Part shown: positions 30,870 to 37,861 of the stretch, piece by piece
Layout: every line of letters starts with the position of its first letter
Numbering within the stretch: the stretch's first letter is position 1
Assembly: GCA_030041005.1 (NCBI GenBank)
Contig: JASHOR010000098.1
Location: 1 to 44,503, forward strand
Direction: 5' to 3'
Length of the DNA stretch: 44,503 bases
From: Xanthobacteraceae bacterium
GTDB taxonomy: Bacteria > Pseudomonadota > Alphaproteobacteria > Rhizobiales > Xanthobacteraceae
The notes under the pieces: generated by a model
Seen by the model: the letters and a program-made list of their open reading frames with translations, nothing else
The model's database searches: none
Told to the model about the DNA's origin: nothing
Position numbers and translations under genes: made by a program

Positions 30870-32123
30870 ATGGAGCTCGTCATGGCCAGCATCCCGACCG
30901 CACCGGTTAGCAAAGAACAAGCGCGCGTGTTTTACGGCTGGTTCGTTGTCGCGGCAGCCTTCGCGGTCACGTGCGTGGGATTTGGCTGCGTTTACTCGTT
31001 CACCGCCTTTGTTGAGCCGCTGCAGCGCGACTTTGGCGCTGCGCGCGGCTCGGTGTCGGTGATCTTTTCGCTGGCGGGGTTCCTCTATTTCTGTCTCGGC
31101 GGCGTGAGCGGTCCGCTCGCCGACAGACTAGGATCGCGCCGGCTGGCCGTTATCGGCATGATCCTGATCGGCGTGGGACTGGCGCTCGCCAGTTTCGCGC
31201 CCAACATGATCACGGTCTATGCCGCCTACGGGCTTGGCGTCGGGCTCGGCGTCGGTTGTTCCTACGTTCCCGCCATGGGCGCGGTGCAGCGCTGGTTTAT
31301 CAGGCGACGCGGCTCTGCATCCGGCATCGCATCGAGCGGAATCGGCGTCGGCACGCTCGTCGTTCCACCGCTTGCGGAATTCTGCATCCGGACCATCGGC
31401 TGGCGCGACACCTATCTGGTGCTTGCAGGCCTCGCCGTCACCATCGGCGCGGGCATGGCGCTGCTTTTGGAAAACGATCCGAGCGTTCGCGGCCTAAATC
31501 CCGACGGCGCGATCATGGAACGGACTGCACAACCGATATCGTCGCACGGGACCTCGATCAAAGAAGCCATCAGATCGCGACGCTTCATCGGCCTCTATGC
31601 CGCCTGCCTCGCCTGCTCTTTGGCCGCCTTCGTACCCTTCGTTCACCTCGCGCCCTACGCCGTCGATCACGGTATCGCCCGATCGTCCGCCGTGCTCCTG
31701 GTCAGCGTGATCGGCATCGGCAGCACAGTCGGCCGTTTCTTTGTCGGCAGCCTGGCCGATCGGTTCGGACGCTCGCTGGCCTTGGCCGCAACCTATGCCG
31801 GCATGGCGCTTGCGCTGGTCATTTGGCTCACCTCGACGAGCTTCTGGCCGCTGGCGCTTTTCGCCCTGTTTTTCGGCATCGCCTACGGGAGCTGGGTTGC
31901 ACTGCTTCCCGCCGTCGTCATGGATTATTTCGGCGGCCGCAATGTCAGCGGCCTGATCGGCATTCTCTACACCAGCGCGGGAATTGGCACTCTGATCGGA
32001 CCGAGCGCCGCAGGCTTCGCCTTCGATTTCAGCCACAGCTATGTCTTGCCGATCACTGTGGGCATCTTGGCAAATGTAGCGGCGGCCGCGATCGCGGCAA
32101 TCACGTCGGCGTCGCGACGCTAG
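30870..32123 (+). CDS. MFS transporter, monocarboxylate/oxalate-formate antiporter-like
   Basis: 417-residue major facilitator with about 12 hydrophobic helices. The N-terminal part reads FYGWFVVAAAFAVTCVGFG, CVYSFTAFVEPLQRDFG and the loop motif GPLADRLGSRRLAVIG; the second-half loop reads VGSLADRFGRSLALA. This pattern fits the OFA/MCT-type carriers of small organic acids. ATG 30870 has AGGGG just upstream; ATG 30882, four codons on, has GGAG and is equally possible. It is divergent from the ArsR regulator across about 110 nt. Its last 4 nt overlap the end of the convergent HMCES gene. Confidence 0.87.
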   Translation: MELVMASIPTAPVSKEQARVFYGWFVVAAAFAVTCVGFGCVYSFTAFVEPLQRDFGAARGSVSVIFSLAGFLYFCLGGVSGPLADRLGSRRLAVIGMILIGVGLALASFAPNMITVYAAYGLGVGLGVGCSYVPAMGAVQRWFIRRRGSASGIASSGIGVGTLVVPPLAEFCIRTIGWRDTYLVLAGLAVTIGAGMALLLENDPSVRGLNPDGAIMERTAQPISSHGTSIKEAIRSRRFIGLYAACLACSLAAFVPFVHLAPYAVDHGIARSSAVLLVSVIGIGSTVGRFFVGSLADRFGRSLALAATYAGMALALVIWLTSTSFWPLALFALFFGIAYGSWVALLPAVVMDYFGGRNVSGLIGILYTSAGIGTLIGPSAAGFAFDFSHSYVLPITVGILANVAAAAIAAITSASRR

Positions 32124-32875
32124 AACAGCGAGGCTTGATCGCTGTCCTTATTTGCTGCTTTCCGCTTTGTCCGGCCTGCGGGCTGCGCCGGGGGTGCGAC
32201 TTCAACGTTCGCGGCGGCGGGCGCAAGCAGCGCTGCGGAATCGTTGGCCACGCGGTTCACCGCCGACGAGATTTCGTAGGCCGCAAACAAATCGTCGCGC
32301 GCGGGAGCGAGCAGCGCCGCGGCGGTTTGCGCATCGACTTTGGCGCAGTCGAGCCACAAATCGAATGCTTCCGGCGGCAAAATCACCGGCATGCGCTCGT
32401 GAACGGCAGAAAGTGTGCAATTGGCTGTCGTGGTCACGATAGCGGCCGTATCTATCTCCTCGCCATTGGGGCCGGTCCAGGTCTCCCACAAGCCGGCGAA
32501 GCCAAAAGGCTCACCGCTTTTTAAATGGACGAAATAAGGCTGCTTGCGTCCGCCAGCCTCCTTCCACTCGTAAAAGCCGTCCGCCGGAATGAGACAGCGC
32601 CGCCGGCGCATGGCGTTGCGAAAAGCTGGCTTCTCGATCACCGAATCGCTGCGCGCATTGATCAACAGCGAAAACGCCTTCGGATCCTTGACCCAGGCCG
32701 GGATAAGTCCCCAGCGCATCAGCACGAATTGGCGTTTGCCTTCATGCAGCCGCACCACCGGAACTGGCTGCGTGGGCGCCACGTTGTAGCGCGGCGGAAA
32801 ATTCGGCAGCTCCGGGTAGCCGAACAGGGCCCTGATCGCCGCCGGCGACGACGTGATGACATAGCGTCCGCACAT
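32120..32875 (-). CDS. HMCES/YedK-type abasic-site processing protein
   Basis: 251-residue SRAP-domain protein. The catalytic Cys2 follows the initiator Met (MCGRYVI) and becomes N-terminal on Met removal. Conserved strings are RYNVAPTQPVPVV, RWGLIPAW, NARSDSVIEKPAFRNAMRRR, CLIPADGFYEWK and the catalytic histidine in VHERMPVIL. The family crosslinks to abasic sites in single-stranded DNA and shields them during replication. The last ~30 residues (PAAANVEVAPPAQPAGRTKR...) are a proline- and lysine-rich tail beyond the domain. It is convergent with the MFS gene, with 4 nt overlap. Confidence 0.92.
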   Translation of the reverse strand: MCGRYVITSSPAAIRALFGYPELPNFPPRYNVAPTQPVPVVRLHEGKRQFVLMRWGLIPAWVKDPKAFSLLINARSDSVIEKPAFRNAMRRRRCLIPADGFYEWKEAGGRKQPYFVHLKSGEPFGFAGLWETWTGPNGEEIDTAAIVTTTANCTLSAVHERMPVILPPEAFDLWLDCAKVDAQTAAALLAPARDDLFAAYEISSAVNRVANDSAALLAPAAANVEVAPPAQPAGRTKRKAANKDSDQASLF

Positions 32876-32951
32876 GGTCTAATAACCGAGAAATGATCCT
32901 TCGCCGCAAAGTATCCAGGATCGTGGCATTGTCACCGTCTTTCTGGCCGAA

Positions 32952-33416
32952 ATGCACCGGGAATCGATGACCAGAGAGATGTCGCGGACTTATCCGATGC
33001 GGCCGTATCTGGCGGTGAGCGCCGCCATATTCCGTGAGGGTCGCATCCTGATTGTGCGTCGGGCGCGGCCGCCCGCGCACGGCCTCTACACGCTTCCTGG
33101 CGGCGGCGTTGAGCTTGGCGAGACCCTGGAGGAGGCCGTCATGCGCGAAGTGCGCGAGGAAACCGCCCTTGAGGTCAGGCCGGTGGCGCTTGCCGGCTAC
33201 CGGCAGGCCATCGCCCGCGACGCCAAGGGCACCGTCGAGCGGCACTTTGTTATCCTGCCCTTCGCCGCGCGCTGGATCTCAGGCGAAGTCTCGCTCAACG
33301 AGGAATTGGCCGAAGCGCATTGGCTCCTGCCCGACGATCTTGCTGGATTGACCACCACCGAAGGCTTGGCGCAGATCGTCGCCTCGGCCGTGGAGCGGCT
33401 GCATGCCGCCGGCTGA
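32952..33416 (+). CDS. Nudix hydrolase
   Basis: 154-residue Nudix-family hydrolase. The Nudix box is GGGVELGETLEEAVMREV followed by REETALEV and fits G-x5-E-x7-R-E-x2-E-E. The protein resembles MutT/ADP-ribose pyrophosphatase-type housecleaning enzymes; the substrate cannot be told. The start is uncertain: ATG 32952, 32967 and 32979 are in frame, and the conserved part begins at about MRPYLAVSA. It is followed closely by the TIGR02301-type gene. Confidence 0.9.
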   Translation: MHRESMTREMSRTYPMRPYLAVSAAIFREGRILIVRRARPPAHGLYTLPGGGVELGETLEEAVMREVREETALEVRPVALAGYRQAIARDAKGTVERHFVILPFAARWISGEVSLNEELAEAHWLLPDDLAGLTTTEGLAQIVASAVERLHAAG

Positions 33417-33438
33417 GCAACCAACGGACATCTCGATC

Positions 33439-33993
33439 ATGGCGCGCCATCCCGCCCGCCACACGAACAGCCGGGTTCGATTGTCCAAACCGGCGCCTGT
33501 GCTGCGCATCTTGCTCGCCGCTTCGCTCACGCTCGCTCTTGGCGTCGGGCCGGCGCCGGCGCAGTTCTTTCAATTTCCATTCGGGCAACGAGACCAGCCC
33601 CCACAATCGGCTCCGCCGCGGCCAAAACCGCATGCTCCGGCGAAAACCCCGGAAGTGCAGCCGCCACAAGAAGCGCCGCCGCCCGATGTCACCACCCCCT
33701 ATGACCCGGATTTGCAGCACCTCGCCGAAATTCTCGGCGCGCTGCATTTTCTGCGCGGCATTTGCGGATACAACGACGGGCAGAAATGGCGGGACGAGGC
33801 GCAGGCGCTGATCGACGCCGAGGCGCCTGCCGGCAAGCGGCACGACAACATGGTGGAAAGCTTCAACCGCGGCTATCTCGGCTTCCAACAGAGCTACCGG
33901 ACCTGTACCCCCACGGCCAAGGTCGTCATCCGCCGCTATCTGGAAGAAGGCGCCCAGATCGCCCGCGACATCACCGCCCGTTATGCGGATTGA
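33439..33993 (+). CDS. TIGR02301-type secreted protein
   Basis: 184-residue protein with a signal peptide (LRILLAASLTLALGVGPAPA-Q) and a proline-rich linker (about residues 55-95). A conserved helical C-terminal domain follows: DLQHLAEILGALHFLRGIC and ESFNRGYLGFQQSYRTCTPTA. I recognise this as the TIGR02301 family, nearly confined to Rhizobiales and of unknown function. It is useful as a taxonomic marker. A start at 33403 would overlap the Nudix gene by 14 nt; ATG 33439 gives a normal signal peptide. Confidence 0.82.
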   Translation: MARHPARHTNSRVRLSKPAPVLRILLAASLTLALGVGPAPAQFFQFPFGQRDQPPQSAPPRPKPHAPAKTPEVQPPQEAPPPDVTTPYDPDLQHLAEILGALHFLRGICGYNDGQKWRDEAQALIDAEAPAGKRHDNMVESFNRGYLGFQQSYRTCTPTAKVVIRRYLEEGAQIARDITARYAD

Positions 33994-34133
33994 TATCCCC
34001 GCTGATTGGCTATGCGTACCGACGCCGGCGATGTTAACCTTGCCTCAAGGTTCGACGAGGTGCCGAAAATTCCCGTGCTAACGTGAGCAATGGGCAGGGG
34101 ACGCCGCCGTCGGGGGCGGTCAGGAAGCGGGCG

Positions 34134-34400
34134 ATGAGGATGGCGACTAAGTTTTGGCCGGCGCGCGAGCCTGTGGCCGACCACGACCAAAAGCGCCTGG
34201 CGCTTGGTTATCTTCAGGATGCCTGGACGGAAGCCCGTTGCGACGGCATCGAGGGTGACTGCCTAGCGCAAACCGCGCTTTTCCTGGCGCTGGCAGAGCT
34301 GATCTCGACCTATGGCGAGGAGCCTGCCGCCCGCTATGCTGAAAATCTGAGCGCGCGAATTCGCAACGGCGAGTTCTCGGTGGAACTGTCGCGGCAATAG
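34134..34400 (+). CDS. Small conserved-looking hypothetical protein
   Basis: 88-residue soluble, mostly helical protein (DHDQKRLALGYLQDAWTEA, LAQTALFLALAELISTYGEE). I do not know its function, although similar small proteins seem common in this group. ATG 34134 has AGGAAG upstream; a GTG at 34083 would add 17 residues. It stands alone between the TIGR02301-type gene and ygfZ. A shortened copy of the composite repeat begins 11 nt after its stop. Confidence 0.7.
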   Translation: MRMATKFWPAREPVADHDQKRLALGYLQDAWTEARCDGIEGDCLAQTALFLALAELISTYGEEPAARYAENLSARIRNGEFSVELSRQ

Positions 34401-34410
34401 ATCTGAGCCG

Positions 34411-34449
34411 CTCGTAGTCCGATTCCGAAGTTCGCATCCGCCACACTCG
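34411..34449. repeat. Internally deleted copy of the composite palindromic element
   Basis: CTCGTAGTCCGATTCCGAAG then TTCGCAT matches the left arm of the 165-bp element at 18143, and CCGCCACACTCG matches its right end at 18296-18307. About 125 bp between them are missing, so this is a deletion derivative that keeps both termini. Confidence 0.6.
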
Positions 34450-34544
34450 GCGAGCCTCGCCTTTTGCGCCCGCCCCGCGTCGGCGCCGCCCTTGAGTGCG
34501 GCCACCGGCTGCCATAGGTTCTAACGCGAACTTGGTAATCTGTA

Positions 34545-35468
34545 ATGAAGGCTGCACTTCTTCCCGACCGCGGCGTGATCAAGGTCGCCGGCGATGGCGC
34601 CCGCAATTTTCTGCACGGACTTGTCACTGCCGATATTCTTGAGCTCAAGTCCGGAGCGGCGCGATTCTGCGCGCTGTTGACGCCGCAGGGCAAAATTATC
34701 GCCGATTTCTTCGTGACCGAAGCGCCGGCCAATAATGACGGCGGGTTCTTTCTCGACGTCCCACGCGAGCGCACGGCGGCGCTGGTCGAAAAACTCAACC
34801 TCTACAAGCTGCGCGCCAAGGTGATCGTCGAAGATCTGTCGGATATCCTCGGGGTGCTCGCCGCGTGGAACGGCAATGAGGCTTCTCAGGCAGCCGTGCC
34901 ATCGGAAGACGCCCGAGAGAGGATCGGCCTGCCTTATCCCGATCCGCGCCTAGCGGCGCTCGGCATGCGCGTGATGCTGCCGCCGCATCTTGCCGCCGCG
35001 GCCGCTTCCGGGCTCGGGGCAACGCCGGTCGCGGCGAGCGAATACGAGGCGCACCGCATTGCGCTTGGCATCCCCAGCGGCGGTCCCGATTTCAGCTATG
35101 GCGACGCCTTCCCTCACGAAACCGACATGGACCAGCTCGGCGGTGTCGATTTCGCCAAGGGCTGCTATGTCGGCCAGGAAGTGGTGTCGCGGATGGAGCA
35201 TCGCGGCACCGCGCGCACCCGCGCGGTGCCGGTCGATTACGATGGCGCGGCGCCCGAAACCGGCGCCGCTGTGTCGGCCGGCGATCGACAGCTCGGGCGT
35301 GTCGGCTCGGCCGCCGCCGGCAGAGCCATTGCGCTCTTGCGCCTCGACCGCGTCGCGGATGCCCTCGCCAACGGCGAAGCGCTTACCTCCGGCAACACGC
35401 CCATCCGTCTGGTCAAGCCCGATTGGGCGCGATTTCGCTTCCCGGGCGAAAGCAAGGCCGCAGAATGA
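34545..35468 (+). CDS. ygfZ: Folate-binding protein YgfZ
   Basis: 307-residue tetrahydrofolate-binding protein of the GcvT-like YgfZ/Iba57 family, needed for repair or maturation of certain Fe-S enzymes. The diagnostic KGCYVGQEVVSRMEHRG motif, with the conserved Cys, is in the C-terminal part; the N-terminus has GDGARNFLHGLVTADI. Its stop overlaps the start of tag (ATGA). It is not close in sequence to the GcvT-like protein at 11319, although both share the folate-binding fold. Confidence 0.9.
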   Translation: MKAALLPDRGVIKVAGDGARNFLHGLVTADILELKSGAARFCALLTPQGKIIADFFVTEAPANNDGGFFLDVPRERTAALVEKLNLYKLRAKVIVEDLSDILGVLAAWNGNEASQAAVPSEDARERIGLPYPDPRLAALGMRVMLPPHLAAAAASGLGATPVAASEYEAHRIALGIPSGGPDFSYGDAFPHETDMDQLGGVDFAKGCYVGQEVVSRMEHRGTARTRAVPVDYDGAAPETGAAVSAGDRQLGRVGSAAAGRAIALLRLDRVADALANGEALTSGNTPIRLVKPDWARFRFPGESKAAE

Positions 35469-36061
35469 GCACCGCAGTTTTGGACGACGTCGTGCGTTGC
35501 CCCTGGCCCAAGGACGACGCGCTCTACATCGCCTATCACGATCAGGAATGGGGCGTGCCCGAATACGATGACCGGGCGCTGTTCGAAAAGCTCGTGCTCG
35601 ACGGCTTTCAGGCCGGCCTGTCGTGGATCACGATCCTGCGCAAACGCGAGAACTTCCGCCGCGCCTTCGACGGCTTCGTTCCGGAAAAGATCGCGCGCTA
35701 TCGTGCGAATAAAATCGAACGTTTGATGCAGGACGCGGGCATCGTGCGCAATCGCGCCAAGATCGAAGGCACCGTGCTTTCGGCCCGGGCATGGCTCGAG
35801 ATCATGGAGAAAGGCCCCGGCTTCTCCAAGCTGTTGTGGGATTTCGCCGGCGGCAAGCCGAAGGTCAATCACTACAAGACCACGCGGCAAGTCCCGGCCG
35901 AAACCGCGACCTCACGCGCGATCTCCAAGGAGCTGGCACAGCGCGGCTTCAAGTTCTGCGGCCCAACGATCGTCTATGCCTTCATGCAGGCCACCGGCAT
36001 GGTCAACGACCATCTGATCACGTGCCACCGGCACGACGAGTGCGCGAAGCTGGCGCGCTGA
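35465..36061 (+). CDS. tag: DNA-3-methyladenine glycosylase I
   Basis: 198-residue Tag-type glycosylase that removes 3-methyladenine from alkylated DNA. Conserved features are RCPWPKDDALYIAYHDQEWG (zinc-site Cys and His, and the catalytic region), LFEKLVLDGFQAGLSWITIL, FCGPTIVYAFMQATGMVNDH and the C-terminal zinc ligands in CHRHDEC. The start ATG at 35465 overlaps the ygfZ stop by 4 nt, so the two are translationally coupled. Confidence 0.94.
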   Translation: MSTAVLDDVVRCPWPKDDALYIAYHDQEWGVPEYDDRALFEKLVLDGFQAGLSWITILRKRENFRRAFDGFVPEKIARYRANKIERLMQDAGIVRNRAKIEGTVLSARAWLEIMEKGPGFSKLLWDFAGGKPKVNHYKTTRQVPAETATSRAISKELAQRGFKFCGPTIVYAFMQATGMVNDHLITCHRHDECAKLAR

Positions 36062-36122
36062 TTGTTTGAGCGTGGACGATGTGAGCGATTGACGCGCGCC
36101 CTTGTGGACGACGAGCGCAAAA

Positions 36123-37094
36123 TCACTCCGCCTTGATGCCGGCGAATTGTACCACCTTCGCCCACTTGTCCGTGTCGGCGGCAATGAGCGCGCCGAATTC
36201 GGCAGGCGTATCGGAAACCGCCGTGTTGCCCATGTGATCGAGCGCCGTCTTGAACTGCGGATCGGCGACGATGGCATTGATGGCGGCGTTTAATGTATTG
36301 ACGATCTCTGGCGGACAGGCCTTCGGCGCCACGACGCCATTCCAGACATAGGCCTCGTAACCGGACAGAAAGTCGCTGATCAGCGGCACGCCGGGAAGCG
36401 CCTCGGTGCGCGAACTTACCGCCAGCGGCCGCAGCTTGCCGCTGCGAATAAGCGCGATCGAGGCCGCAACATTATCGAACATGACCTGCACGCGCCCGGC
36501 CAGCAGGTCCGACAAGGCCGGCGGCGAGCCGCGATAGGGAACATGCAGCATCTTGATGCCGGCCATCATTTGAAACAGTTCGCCGGCGACGTGCGTGGCG
36601 CCTCCCGTCCCCGCCGATCCCATGTTGAGCGTGCCGGCATGCGCCTTGGCGTAGGCGATGAACTCGGGAACGGTCTTGGCGGGAAAAGAGGGACTGACCT
36701 CCATGACCAGGGGGCTGCGGCTCATCAGCGCCACCGGCGCAACGTCGCGGGCAAAGTTGAAATCGAGATCCTTGTAGATCGCGGCATTGATGGCGTTCGA
36801 GATGCCGGCGAGAAACAGCGTGTAGCCGTCGGCATCCGCATGCACCAGGGCGTCGGCGGCGACATTGCTCGCTGCCCCAGGACGATCCTCGACGATGAAG
36901 GGTTGACCAAGCCGGTCGGAAAGCTTTTGCGCAAGAATCCTGGCGAGAATGTCGCTCACGCCGCCGGCGCTGTAGCCGACGAGGATGCGGACCGGCCGCG
37001 TCGGATAATCGCGCGCCAGCGCCGCCCGCGGCAGGACCGGCATGGCAAGCGCACCCGTCGACAGGTGCAGAAAACGGCGGCGTGGAAGTTTCAT
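36123..37094 (-). CDS. Bug-family substrate-binding protein (tripartite tricarboxylate type)
   Basis: 323-residue periplasmic binding protein of the TctC/Bug family. It has a twin-arginine-like signal (PRRRFLHLSTGALAMPVLPRA), DYPTRPVRILVGYSAGGVSD, and GSAGTGGATHVAGELFQMM around the ligand site. Family members bind carboxylates such as citrate, glutamate, aromatic acids or nicotinate. The membrane partners TctA/TctB are absent nearby, as is common for the many orphan Bug proteins in this group. It is unrelated to the sulfonate-type importers of the island. Confidence 0.9.
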   Translation of the reverse strand: MKLPRRRFLHLSTGALAMPVLPRAALARDYPTRPVRILVGYSAGGVSDILARILAQKLSDRLGQPFIVEDRPGAASNVAADALVHADADGYTLFLAGISNAINAAIYKDLDFNFARDVAPVALMSRSPLVMEVSPSFPAKTVPEFIAYAKAHAGTLNMGSAGTGGATHVAGELFQMMAGIKMLHVPYRGSPPALSDLLAGRVQVMFDNVAASIALIRSGKLRPLAVSSRTEALPGVPLISDFLSGYEAYVWNGVVAPKACPPEIVNTLNAAINAIVADPQFKTALDHMGNTAVSDTPAEFGALIAADTDKWAKVVQFAGIKAE

Positions 37095-37179
37095 GATAAG
37101 GTCCGTGCAAGTAAGGCAAGTGTTCGCGCAGCGAGAAATCGCGTAATACCTTAATCAAATTCACGATGCGATAGCCAAC

Positions 37180-37794
37180 GTGCCGCCCGCCGCCGCCCAA
37201 AAATCGACCGAACGTGCCTGGCAGCGGATGTTATCGGGCCGGCGGCTTGATCTGCTCGACCCCTCGGCGCTCGATATTGAGATCGAGGACATCGCCCACG
37301 GCTTGGCACGGGTGGCGCGGTGGAACGGGCAGACCGCGGGTGCACATATCTTTTCCGTCGCCCAGCATTGTTGTCTGGTCGAAGCGCTGGCGCGCGAACG
37401 GATGCCGCGGCTCGACCGCGCGGGACGGCTTGCCGTTTTGCTGCATGACGCGCCCGAATACGTGATCGGCGACATGATCTCGCCGTTCAAGGCGGTGATC
37501 GGCGATGCCTATAAGGCGGTCGAGCGGCGCCTGCTCGCGGCGATCCACCGGCGCTTCGGGCTGCCGGCGCCATCGCCGCCCGAGCTGCATCAATTGATCA
37601 AGCTTGCCGACCATCAGGCGGCCTTTCTGGAAGCGACCCGGCTCGCCGGCTTTTCCGTCACGGAAGCGCGGCGCTTCTTCGGCCGGCCGCCACGCATCGC
37701 CCCCTCGACCGAGCGTGATTATCTCAAACCGTGGCCCGCCGAAACCGCGCAGGCGCGCTTTCTCGAACGCTTCAGCAAGCTCACAGGGGAATGA
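37180..37794 (+). CDS. HD-domain hydrolase, YfbR-like
   Basis: 204-residue HD-superfamily phosphohydrolase. Metal-binding residues are seen in VAQHCCLVEA and the HD pair in AVLLHDAPEYVIGD. The extended helical region resembles the YfbR-type 5'-nucleotidase/HD_3 group. The GTG at 37180 is taken as start; an ATG at 37228 would remove the first 16 residues. It stands alone, 68 nt before the DUF2339 gene. The actual nucleotide substrate is not known. Confidence 0.85.
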   Translation: MPPAAAQKSTERAWQRMLSGRRLDLLDPSALDIEIEDIAHGLARVARWNGQTAGAHIFSVAQHCCLVEALARERMPRLDRAGRLAVLLHDAPEYVIGDMISPFKAVIGDAYKAVERRLLAAIHRRFGLPAPSPPELHQLIKLADHQAAFLEATRLAGFSVTEARRFFGRPPRIAPSTERDYLKPWPAETAQARFLERFSKLTGE

Positions 37795-37861
37795 AAACCA
37801 CATTGCATCGCTGTTAGCTCCAGGCAGCAAAGTCCGGTAAGATGCGCAGCGACTTTTCCGC

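Noticed and set aside
36123-37094. Binding protein as missing partner of the importer at 900-3332
   Set aside because: It belongs to the Bug/TctC family, which works with tripartite tricarboxylate carriers and not with SsuBC-type ABC importers.
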